From Flavobacteriales bacterium (GTDB lineage Bacteria > Bacteroidota > Bacteroidia > Flavobacteriales_D > Parvicellaceae), in assembly GCA_025210295.1 (NCBI GenBank), contig JAOASC010000047.1, positions 1 to 64,000 of the forward strand: 64,000 nt of DNA, in the 5' to 3' direction. A program made the translations under genes and the position numbers. The notes beneath the pieces were generated by a model. It worked only from the letters and a program-made list of their open reading frames with translations. It was not told the DNA's origin and made no database searches. This document shows, piece by piece, positions 52,185-59,721 of the stretch. Numbering within the stretch: position 1 is the first letter of the stretch; the number at the start of each line of letters is the position of its first letter.

Positions 52185-52733
52185 ATGGAGCCTTCTATAA
52201 TTTTAAATCCAGAACAGTTCGAACTGACTATCAATAGGCTTTGTTTTCAACTCATTGAAAACCACAATGACTTTTCCAACTCCGCTATAATAGGACTTCA
52301 GCCAAGGGGCATTTATTTAGCCAATAGGTTACAAAAGACATTAGAAAATATTACAGGAGTTTCTCCTCTAACTGGCGCTTTAGACATTACTTTTTTTAGA
52401 GATGATTTTAGGCGAAAAAGCCACCCATTGATTCCTAGTGTAACCAATTTAAACTTCTCAATAGAAGACAAACGTATCATCATTGTAGATGATGTACTCT
52501 ACACAGGAAGAACTGTTCGAGCAGGAATGGAAGCTGCACTAGGGTATGGAAGGCCTTCTGAGATTGAGTTAATGGCATTTATTGATCGACGATTTAGTAG
52601 AAACCTACCTATTGAACCAAACTACATTGGTAAATCTATCGATTCTATAGCTACTGAACGTGTAGAAGTTCAATGGAAAGAGACAGACCAACAAGATAAA
52701 GTTATTTTATATAATACAGATGAAAGATCTTAG
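52185..52733 (+). CDS. pyrR: PyrR-type uracil phosphoribosyltransferase/regulator
   Basis: A 182-residue type I PRTase-fold protein. The PRPP loop IIIVDDVLYTGRTVRAGMEA is clear; the dimer/base part has AIIGLQPRGIYLANRL and ELMAFIDRRFSRNLPIEPNY (PyrR signature near IGKSIDS). PyrR in Gram-positives binds pyr mRNA and attenuates transcription; here the role may be only catalytic or regulatory in another way. The ATG at 52185 (MEPSIILNP) is preferred over 52113 because of the -7 box at 52159. Its end overlaps pyrB by 14 bp. Confidence 0.88.
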   Translation: MEPSIILNPEQFELTINRLCFQLIENHNDFSNSAIIGLQPRGIYLANRLQKTLENITGVSPLTGALDITFFRDDFRRKSHPLIPSVTNLNFSIEDKRIIIVDDVLYTGRTVRAGMEAALGYGRPSEIELMAFIDRRFSRNLPIEPNYIGKSIDSIATERVEVQWKETDQQDKVILYNTDERS

Positions 52734-53652
52734 CGTAAATCATTTATTAGGAATTAAGGATTTAACAGAAAATGATATTCAAATTATTTTTGAAACAGCA
52801 GATAGTTTCAAAAAAATAATCAATCGACCAATAAAAAAGGTCCCTACGCTTAGAGACATTACCATTGCCAATTTATTTTTCGAAAACTCGACAAGGACTC
52901 GACTTTCTTTTGAACTAGCCGAAAAAAGACTTTCAGCTGATGTCGTTAATTTTTCAGCGGCTTCAAGTAGTGTCAAAAAAGGAGAAACGTTAATAGATAC
53001 TGTGAATAATATTTTGGCAATGAAAGTAGATATGGTTGTTATGAGGCATCCTAATCCAGGCGCACATCTCTTTTTATCCAAACATATTGACGCTAAGATT
53101 ATCAATGCTGGAGATGGGACACATGAACATCCTACTCAAGCCCTATTAGATAGTTATTCAATTCGAGAAAAATTAGGTACAGTTAAAGGCAAAAAAGTCG
53201 TAATTGTTGGAGATATCAAACATTCAAGAGTAGCTCTTTCTAACATCTATGCGTTACAAAAACAAGGAGCAGAAGTCATGGTATGCGGTCCAGCAACTCT
53301 AATTCCCAAATATATTTCGTCGTTAGGCGTTAAAGTAGAACACGATTTGAAAAAAGCGCTAGAATGGTGTGACGTTGCTAATATGTTAAGGATTCAACTG
53401 GAACGCCAGGACATTAAATATTTTCCATCCATTCGTGAATACTCATTACAATATGGATTAACAAAAGAATTATTAGATAGCCTTTCTAAAAAAATTGTAG
53501 TCATGCACCCAGGACCAATTAATCGAGGTGTAGAAATTACAAGTGAAGTTGCAGACTCTGAACAAGCTATTATTTTAGATCAAGTTGAAAATGGAGTCGC
53601 AATCAGAATGGCAGTTATTTACCTCTTAGCATCAAAAATTGGACGGAGTTAA
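52720..53652 (+). CDS. pyrB: Aspartate carbamoyltransferase catalytic subunit
   Basis: Second step of pyrimidine synthesis: carbamoyl phosphate plus aspartate to carbamoylaspartate. The carbamoyl-phosphate motif FFENSTRTRLSFE (~55-66) and the second site HPGPINRGVEI (~267-277) are intact; MRHPNPGAHLF and GDGTHEHPTQALLD are also present. 310 residues is the usual length. It overlaps pyrR by 14 bp, a regulator-enzyme pairing common in bacteria. No pyrI regulatory subunit is next to it. Confidence 0.95.
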   Translation: MKDLSVNHLLGIKDLTENDIQIIFETADSFKKIINRPIKKVPTLRDITIANLFFENSTRTRLSFELAEKRLSADVVNFSAASSSVKKGETLIDTVNNILAMKVDMVVMRHPNPGAHLFLSKHIDAKIINAGDGTHEHPTQALLDSYSIREKLGTVKGKKVVIVGDIKHSRVALSNIYALQKQGAEVMVCGPATLIPKYISSLGVKVEHDLKKALEWCDVANMLRIQLERQDIKYFPSIREYSLQYGLTKELLDSLSKKIVVMHPGPINRGVEITSEVADSEQAIILDQVENGVAIRMAVIYLLASKIGRS

Positions 53653-53704
53653 TAATTATTCCCAAGTACATATTTTTTAACTCCCGCATGTCAAAAAATA
53701 AAAT

Positions 53705-53712
53705 TATATTTG
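53705..53712 (+). promoter_or_regulatory. -7 box (TATATTTG) of the small membrane protein
   Basis: Exact TAnnTTTG match 20 nt before the TTG start at 53733. Confidence 0.55.
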
Positions 53713-53732
53713 CACTTTAATTCATTCTATCA

Positions 53733-54044
53733 TTGAATAACTTATTTAAATATCGTTTTTTTCAAGTTTTATTGGTTATTATATTAACAATAATAGTAAC
53801 TAGTAAGCCTGTTGTAAAACTTTATAAAACGTATATTGACAATGTTATAGAATTATGTGAAAACTTAGAAGAGGAAAGCTCAGAAGAAAGTGAATTAGAA
53901 GATGATGTTGATGAAAAGCACTTTTTAAAACAATTAGTAACTACAACTTCTAATTCTTTTATGTTCTACCATGCTTTTTCGTGTAAGAAAATTCGATTAC
54001 TTACTTCTTTTCACGACACCCCTCTCCAACCGCCCCAAGTATAA
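53733..54044 (+). CDS. Small unknown membrane/exported protein upstream of SulP
   Basis: A 103-residue protein starting with TTG (NNLFKYRFFQVLLVIILTII). It has one N-terminal hydrophobic segment, then an acidic stretch (ENLEEESSEESELEDDVDE), and a short tail with cysteine and phenylalanine ending in TPLQPPQV. The -7 box at 53705 supports transcription of this short gene. It is upstream of, and 97 bp from, the SulP transporter and carbonic anhydrase set on the same strand. Small proteins with similar proline ends occur next to transport genes in Bacteroidota, but I do not recognise its family. A partner role to SulP is only inference. Confidence 0.55.
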   Translation: MNNLFKYRFFQVLLVIILTIIVTSKPVVKLYKTYIDNVIELCENLEEESSEESELEDDVDEKHFLKQLVTTTSNSFMFYHAFSCKKIRLLTSFHDTPLQPPQV

Positions 54045-54074
54045 TTATTTCTTTTTATCCCCCACTTTCGCTGT

Positions 54075-54102
54075 ATCAATTAAGGTTAAACTTTTAATTG
54101 AT
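54075..54102. promoter_or_regulatory. Inverted repeat in the leader of SulP-carbonic anhydrase
   Basis: ATCAATTAA (54075-54083) and TTAATTGAT (54094-54102) form perfect 9-bp arms around a 10-nt spacer, about 40 bp before the SulP ATG. Just downstream is the palindrome TGATATATCA (54110-54119). AT-rich chance is possible; an operator is the alternative. Confidence 0.4.
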
Positions 54103-54141
54103 CGTATCTTGATATATCACAAAAATTAAAATAAATAAAAA

Positions 54142-55803
54142 ATGAATAAAAGTAATATTAGTCCATTAAAAAACCTCAAATATGATATTCCCTCAAGTAT
54201 CGTTGTATTTTTGGTTGCATTACCGCTATGTTTAGGTATTGCATTAGCCTCTGGAGCACCTCTTTTCTCTGGAATTATAGCAGGAATTGTAGGAGGTATA
54301 ATTGTGGGAGCAATAAGTGGCTCACCTCTTGGTGTTAGTGGTCCGGCTGCTGGTCTTGCAGTAATAGTTGCGGACTCCATAAAAGAATTAGGAACCAATG
54401 CCCAAGGTGATTTTGATATGACTGCTGGTTTTCAAGCATTTTTGGTAGCTGGTTTAATCGCTGGTATTATTCAGCTTGTTTTAGGAGCTTTAAAGGCTGG
54501 TATTATTGCTTACTATTTCCCCTCTTCTGTAATAAAAGGGATGTTAGCAGGTATTGGGATCACTTTAATATTGAAACAAATTCCCCATGCTTTTGGATGG
54601 GACAAAAATCCAGAAGGAGAATGGGCATTCTTCCAATCAGATGGGCATAACACTTTTTCTGAGATTATGTACTCCATTCAAAACCCTAGTTATGGAGCTA
54701 TAATCATTACTGTTGTATCTTTAGTACTATTAATCCTCTTCCAACAACAATTCATGAAAAAAAATAAAATCATTGGTCTTATACCTGGACCGCTTGTTGT
54801 GGTTGGAATAGGAATAATGATCAATGAAATGTTCGGCATCTACTTCCCTGAACTCGTTTTAGAAAATGAAATGGAAGTCATTAATGATCAGGTAAGACAA
54901 AACAATCACTTAGTGAATATTAAAGCTGCCGATAGTGCTTTACCTTATTATGGGTTAATTACTTTTCCAGATTTCAGCATATTAGCTAACCCACGTATTT
55001 ATTTAATTGGATTTACAATGGCTATTGTAGCAAGTTTAGAAACATTGCTTTGTGTTGAAGCTACTGACAAACTAGATCCTTTAAAAAGGGTAACTCCAAC
55101 GAATCGTGAATTATTTGCTCAAGGGGCTGGTAATATTGTTTCTTCTTTAATAGGAGGACTACCTGTAACACAAGTAATTGTTAGAAGTTCGGCAAATATC
55201 AACTCTGGTGGAAAAACAAAAATGTCTTCTATTTTACATGGTGTTTTTCTAGCTGTTTTTGTTTTATTATTACCTTGGTTACTTAACAAGATTCCTTTAT
55301 CGTGTTTAGCAGCAATTCTTCTAGTTGTCGGTTATAAATTAGCCAACATCGGTTTATTTAAAATGATGTATAAAGATGGCTGGGGACAATTTATTCCATT
55401 CATTGTAACAATAATATTTATCATTGGTATTAATTTACTTTGGGGAATTGCACTAGGACTAGTGGTTTCTATTTTTTATATCCTTAGAAACAACTTTAAA
55501 GTCGCTCATCAAATTATCAAAAGTGATGAGGATGGAAATAGAGATATTACTATACAATTGTCTGAGGATGTTACTTTCTTAAATAAAGCTTCTGTTTTAA
55601 AAACATTAGAACAAATTCCAGATGATAGTAAAGTAACTATTGATGCATCAAACACCCATTTTATACACTGTGATGTTATTGAAATTCTAGAAGATTTCGA
55701 AATCAATGCATCGAGTAGAAATATTGAAGTAAAATTCATAGATTTGAATGAGGATAAGCAAGAAGAACCATTGCAACATTTTAAAATAATTAACAACGAT
55801 TAA
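54142..55803 (+). CDS. SulP-family transporter with STAS domain, likely bicarbonate uptake
   Basis: A 553-residue SulP protein: LVALPLCLGIALASGAPLFSG (TM1 region), SGPAAGLAVIVADSIKELGT, then LPVTQVIVRSSANINSGGKTK and about ten or more helices, with a C-terminal STAS domain (~460-550). The sequence differs from the SulP at 43055. Its close partner is a beta-carbonic anhydrase 12 bp downstream, an arrangement that in other bacteria goes with bicarbonate transport. The helix-10 serine-rich binding motif fits HCO3-, but sulfate cannot be excluded. Confidence 0.88.
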   Translation: MNKSNISPLKNLKYDIPSSIVVFLVALPLCLGIALASGAPLFSGIIAGIVGGIIVGAISGSPLGVSGPAAGLAVIVADSIKELGTNAQGDFDMTAGFQAFLVAGLIAGIIQLVLGALKAGIIAYYFPSSVIKGMLAGIGITLILKQIPHAFGWDKNPEGEWAFFQSDGHNTFSEIMYSIQNPSYGAIIITVVSLVLLILFQQQFMKKNKIIGLIPGPLVVVGIGIMINEMFGIYFPELVLENEMEVINDQVRQNNHLVNIKAADSALPYYGLITFPDFSILANPRIYLIGFTMAIVASLETLLCVEATDKLDPLKRVTPTNRELFAQGAGNIVSSLIGGLPVTQVIVRSSANINSGGKTKMSSILHGVFLAVFVLLLPWLLNKIPLSCLAAILLVVGYKLANIGLFKMMYKDGWGQFIPFIVTIIFIIGINLLWGIALGLVVSIFYILRNNFKVAHQIIKSDEDGNRDITIQLSEDVTFLNKASVLKTLEQIPDDSKVTIDASNTHFIHCDVIEILEDFEINASSRNIEVKFIDLNEDKQEEPLQHFKIINND

Positions 55804-55815
55804 AAACTACACATT

Positions 55816-56427
55816 ATGATCACACAAACTAAAGAGACTCAAAGCGCTTTAACTCCTGATGTAGTATTAGACATGCTAAAAGCAGGAAATGAACGTTACT
55901 TAAACAACGAAGCTACCCCTAGAACTCTTCTAGATCAAGTTGAAATTACTAGTAAAGGGCAATATCCTTTTGCTTCAATTTTAGGATGTATTGATTCTAG
56001 AGTTCCTATGGAATTGGTATTCGATTTAGGAATTGGTGATATTTTTAGTACTCGAGTAGCAGGAAACATCATTAACGAAGATGTCTTAGGTTCAATGGAG
56101 TATGCATGTAAAGTTGCTGGCTCAAAATTAGTCGTAGTTTTAGGACACACTAAATGTGGAGCTGTTACTTCAGCTTGCAAAGGAGTTGAACTTGGAAATA
56201 TTACAGCTTTATTGTCTAAAATTAAACCTGCAGTTGGTCAACACATCTCTACTGAAGCAGATTTAACTAATGAAAACATTGAAAAAGTAGTGGTATCCAA
56301 CATCCATAATTCAATCAAAGAATTAAAAGAAAAAAGTCCAATTCTAAAAGAAATGGAAGAGCATGGGGAAATTAAAATTGTTGGTGCAAACTATGACGTT
56401 TCATCAGGAAAAGTAACGTTCCTATAA
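55816..56427 (+). CDS. Beta-class carbonic anhydrase
   Basis: Zinc enzyme converting CO2 and water to bicarbonate, cytoplasmic. Zinc ligands are C58, H111 and C114, and the D60-R62 dyad is in GCIDSRVP; the LGHTKCGAV motif is intact. At 203 residues it is a small plant-type beta-CA. It is 12 bp downstream of the SulP transporter, so the two form one unit that would supply bicarbonate to carboxylases. A strong terminator follows at 56478-56509. Confidence 0.94.
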   Translation: MITQTKETQSALTPDVVLDMLKAGNERYLNNEATPRTLLDQVEITSKGQYPFASILGCIDSRVPMELVFDLGIGDIFSTRVAGNIINEDVLGSMEYACKVAGSKLVVVLGHTKCGAVTSACKGVELGNITALLSKIKPAVGQHISTEADLTNENIEKVVVSNIHNSIKELKEKSPILKEMEEHGEIKIVGANYDVSSGKVTFL

Positions 56428-56477
56428 ACTCAATTGAATTTTTATTGTTATCTTGTAAGACGAATCTTACAATACTT

Positions 56478-56509
56478 AAAAGGCTTTAGGTTCTAATCTA
56501 AAGCCTTTT
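56478..56509 (+). terminator. Intrinsic terminator after the carbonic anhydrase gene
   Basis: A perfect 12-bp stem AAAAGGCTTTAG (56478-56489) with CTAAAGCCTTTT (56498-56509), loop of 8 nt, followed by a T run. Confidence 0.88.
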
Positions 56510-56563
56510 TTACTTTTAATAGGATTTACGATAGTAATCACTCACCCATTACTTAATCATTTT

Positions 56564-57640
56564 ATGAAATATATTTTATCTACTTTATCCCTTTTCTTAA
56601 CCTTATCCTTTTTTGGGCAAATACCTGCTGGGTATTATGATAACGCTTATGGTTTAAATGGTGACGATTTAAGGTTAGCATTATATAATATTATTAAGAA
56701 TCATAATTCTCAATCATACAGTGCCTTATGGACACATTTTAATACGACTGATAAACGCCCAAGCTCTAACTATATATGGGACATGTATTCAGACAATCCA
56801 AATGGCACCAATCCATATAACCATACTTATAATACAGATAAATGTGGTAATTATAGTGGCGAAGGAGACTGTTACAATCGTGAACATTCTATGCCTAAAT
56901 CTTGGTTTAATGACGTTGCTCCTCTTTATACAGATTTGTTCCATATCTACCCTACAGATGGTTATGTTAATAATAAAAGAGGCAACTATTCTTTTGGTGA
57001 AGTTGGTAATGTATCTTGGACTTCTGATAATGGCTCTAAAACTGGAACTTGTAACTATCCTGGCTATTCTAGTTCTTTTAACAACCCTAAAGTCTTTGAA
57101 CCTATTGATGAATACAAAGGAGATTTTGCTCGTTCCTACTTTTACATGTTAACTCGTTACCGCTTTCAAGCATTTAACAGTAATAATGGGAATAATAACG
57201 ATATGGTTGTAGGAAGTGGAGGAACCACTGTTGCACAATTTACACCATGGGCAGAAAACATGTTGACTGAATGGGCTGCGAATGATCCTGTAAGTCAAAA
57301 AGAAATTGATAGGAATAATCGAGTTTATCAAATTCAAGGAAACAGAAACCCATATATTGACCATCCTGAGTTTGCACCAATGGTTTTTGGGCCGCTTGCA
57401 GGAATTAATCAAGAAGCAAAAATAATTTCTAAAGCGTGGTACGCTAATCGTCATTTAAATGTTACTGCTAATATTAAGGTCCCTACTGCTGTAGTCATTT
57501 ACAATATGATTGGAAAACAAATTATGCAAACCACAATTCATCCCAATGAAAATAAGATTGCTATTGACTTACCAAAAGGAATTTATTTGGTATCCTTAAA
57601 TCACAAGGTCTCCAATACGCTAAAGTTTATTGTTCAATAA
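56564..57640 (+). CDS. Secreted endonuclease I (NucM/EndA family) with T9SS type A sorting domain
   Basis: A 358-residue DNase. A signal peptide (to ~FFGQ) is followed by the endonuclease I domain: GLNGDDLRLALYNIIKNH, then the beta-beta-alpha-metal motif NREHSMPKSWF with general base H108, and DLFHIYPTDGYVNNKRGNY. It has a C-terminal sorting domain (VPTAVVIYNMIGKQIMQ, LPKGIYLVSL, KFIVQ). Extracellular DNA digestion for nutrients or against biofilms is the probable role. It is the first of several secreted-protein genes on this strand, spaced 58 bp from the SGNH gene. Confidence 0.92.
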   Translation: MKYILSTLSLFLTLSFFGQIPAGYYDNAYGLNGDDLRLALYNIIKNHNSQSYSALWTHFNTTDKRPSSNYIWDMYSDNPNGTNPYNHTYNTDKCGNYSGEGDCYNREHSMPKSWFNDVAPLYTDLFHIYPTDGYVNNKRGNYSFGEVGNVSWTSDNGSKTGTCNYPGYSSSFNNPKVFEPIDEYKGDFARSYFYMLTRYRFQAFNSNNGNNNDMVVGSGGTTVAQFTPWAENMLTEWAANDPVSQKEIDRNNRVYQIQGNRNPYIDHPEFAPMVFGPLAGINQEAKIISKAWYANRHLNVTANIKVPTAVVIYNMIGKQIMQTTIHPNENKIAIDLPKGIYLVSLNHKVSNTLKFIVQ

Positions 57641-57698
57641 TACATTAACTTTTCTCTTTTTATTGTTGAATACCAACCAATGAATAAAATTTATTTTT

Positions 57699-59324
57699 AT
57701 GAAAACAACAGTACTCTTTATTAGTTCAATCATACTCTCTACTTTTTTCTCTTATGGTCAATGCAATGATGACGAAAGGAAATTACTTGTTTTAGGAGAT
57801 AGTTGGGCATTTTTTAGCTGGTCTAATAATTCTTATAATGAAAATTTTAATCGTTTTGGCCTCTCAGATAAAAAAGCATATAGTACTGGTACTTTAAGTG
57901 TAAATGGAACACAAGCTGACAACTTTTTTACAGCTAGTAGAATTCAAGAACTTACAGATGCCTTAAACGATAACCCAACCATAGAATATGTTCATTTTAG
58001 CTTAGGGGGTAACGATATTTTAGGTACTTATCACGTTAACAACACCCCTGCTCAAAACCAACAAGATTATCATACTTTAATGGTTGATATAAAAGCAGGA
58101 ATCGATCTTATTCACAACATCAACCCTAACATAAAAATACTTCTTTCTGGTTATGACTATCCTAACTTTGAGGAAACCATTCAAAACTTTATTATTCCCA
58201 ATCAGCATCCATTCTATGACCAATGGAGTGATATGGGACAACCTGTTGCAAGTCAACTGAATGCTGTATTAATTGAGGTAACCAACCTCTTTATCGATTC
58301 TGCAGCTGTATGGAATAATGTTGAATTTGTGAGTAATCTTGGACTCATGCAGAATACGTATGGACAAAACTCTCCTTTAACTGTTGCACCAGGTGGAACT
58401 TATGCCGCTGGATCTTTAACTGTTCCTAATGGATTACCCAACTATCCATCTCCTACTGCTTGTTTAAATTTTGGAGGAACAGATTCTTTTCATTTAAATA
58501 ATAATGCTTACGAGCATTTTATTAAAAGACATTTTCAAGAATACTATTGGGAAGCCATCCGAAATGCAGACGCAACATTATTGGCTAATGACACCACTTT
58601 AAATGGAACAGTCACTGCTAATTCTGCGACCTCCGACTCTTTAGCGATAGGAGCAACTAAAGGAGTACTTACATTTAACACTTCATGGTTAGATCCAACC
58701 AAAAATATTGCAAGCGCTTCCATCTTTATCAAAAGAGCTGGTTTAAATGGAAGTAATCTAATTGGAGAAGAGTTGACCCTAGCAATTAAATCAGGACACT
58801 TTGGAGCTAATTTGCAACTAGAAATTGACGATTTTAATGCCATCCCTGATGCTAGTGCAAACGCTTGTACGTATGGAACAGTTGATGAAAACAATGCTTG
58901 GATGAGAATTGATATTCCCGCTAATTTAGTTCAACATATCTCCTCTTCTGGTTTCACTCAATTTAGACTTCATTATGATAATGCCAGTTCGAATAACTAC
59001 TTTAATTTTTATAATACTAATTCTGTCAATCAACAAGCTATTTTAGATATTAAGTATGATGGCTATGTATCAATTAATGAAAACAAATCAAATACTTCGA
59101 CACTGCTCTACCCTAACCCTTTTAATACTGTTCTCCACTTAACTGCTGCTAAAGCAATACAACAAATTGAATTGTTCGATCTTAGTGGTAAATTGGTTCA
59201 TTCACAAAAAAGTATCAATACCCAAAAACACACAATAAACACAGCGACTATTTCCAAAGGAGTATATTCATTAAGAATTACATTTAATGATGGTAATTAT
59301 GAAACACAAAAAATCATTAAATAA
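57699..59324 (+). CDS. T9SS-secreted SGNH/GDSL-type hydrolase
   Basis: A 541-residue exported protein. After the signal peptide (FFSYGQ) is an SGNH domain: VLGDSWAFFS with S35 (block I, GDSW replacing GDSL), LGGNDILG (103-106, block III) and the DxxH catalytic pair D262 and H265 in TDSFHLNN (block V). A middle region (~280-460) is a carbohydrate-binding or DNRLRE-like beta domain (SIFIKRAGLNGSNLIGEELT), and the last ~75 residues are a type A sorting domain (LYPNPFNTVLHLT, SKGVYSLRI). Esterase on polysaccharide or lipid is likely; the substrate is unknown. Confidence 0.85.
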   Translation: MKTTVLFISSIILSTFFSYGQCNDDERKLLVLGDSWAFFSWSNNSYNENFNRFGLSDKKAYSTGTLSVNGTQADNFFTASRIQELTDALNDNPTIEYVHFSLGGNDILGTYHVNNTPAQNQQDYHTLMVDIKAGIDLIHNINPNIKILLSGYDYPNFEETIQNFIIPNQHPFYDQWSDMGQPVASQLNAVLIEVTNLFIDSAAVWNNVEFVSNLGLMQNTYGQNSPLTVAPGGTYAAGSLTVPNGLPNYPSPTACLNFGGTDSFHLNNNAYEHFIKRHFQEYYWEAIRNADATLLANDTTLNGTVTANSATSDSLAIGATKGVLTFNTSWLDPTKNIASASIFIKRAGLNGSNLIGEELTLAIKSGHFGANLQLEIDDFNAIPDASANACTYGTVDENNAWMRIDIPANLVQHISSSGFTQFRLHYDNASSNNYFNFYNTNSVNQQAILDIKYDGYVSINENKSNTSTLLYPNPFNTVLHLTAAKAIQQIELFDLSGKLVHSQKSINTQKHTINTATISKGVYSLRITFNDGNYETQKIIK

Positions 59325-59382
59325 AGCAACCATTGAAAGAGCAACACGTTAAAAAAACACTGATATTACAATAAATTAACAA

Positions 59383-59721
59383 ATGTTTAAATTCACCCTA
59401 ACATTAAATTTTATTTTATTTAGTCTGCTATTTTTAGCTCAAGACTATCAACTGGTTAGACCTACAGCAATCAATTCTAACAATATTGAAAATAGCACTA
59501 AAAACACAGTAAAGGAAAATAGTGTTACCAAAACATATTTAGTAAAGAATGAAGAATACTATACTGAATTCATTAGTGCTTTAAAAGGTAAAAAAGCTTA
59601 TTTAGAGAGCGACTCCACTTTAAATGCAAAAGCCATTAGCCTAAATTGGTATGATAGAATAGGAAAAGAAATTGAAAAAGCTGAAAAAGAGCTGTTAAAG
59701 TTAAAGCAAGATGAAAAATAA
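59383..59721 (+). CDS. Small unknown secreted protein coupled to the type-B adhesin
   Basis: A 112-residue protein with a signal peptide (LILFSLLFLAQ-type), rich in Lys and Asn with a C-terminal helix or coiled coil (YDRIGKEIEKAEKELLKLKQ). No family is recognised. It overlaps the start of the 939-residue adhesin gene by 11 bp (59711-59721), so they are translationally coupled and probably work together, for example as a small periplasmic partner. Its reading frame is supported by the overlap and by the clear signal peptide. Confidence 0.7.
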   Translation: MFKFTLTLNFILFSLLFLAQDYQLVRPTAINSNNIENSTKNTVKENSVTKTYLVKNEEYYTEFISALKGKKAYLESDSTLNAKAISLNWYDRIGKEIEKAEKELLKLKQDEK

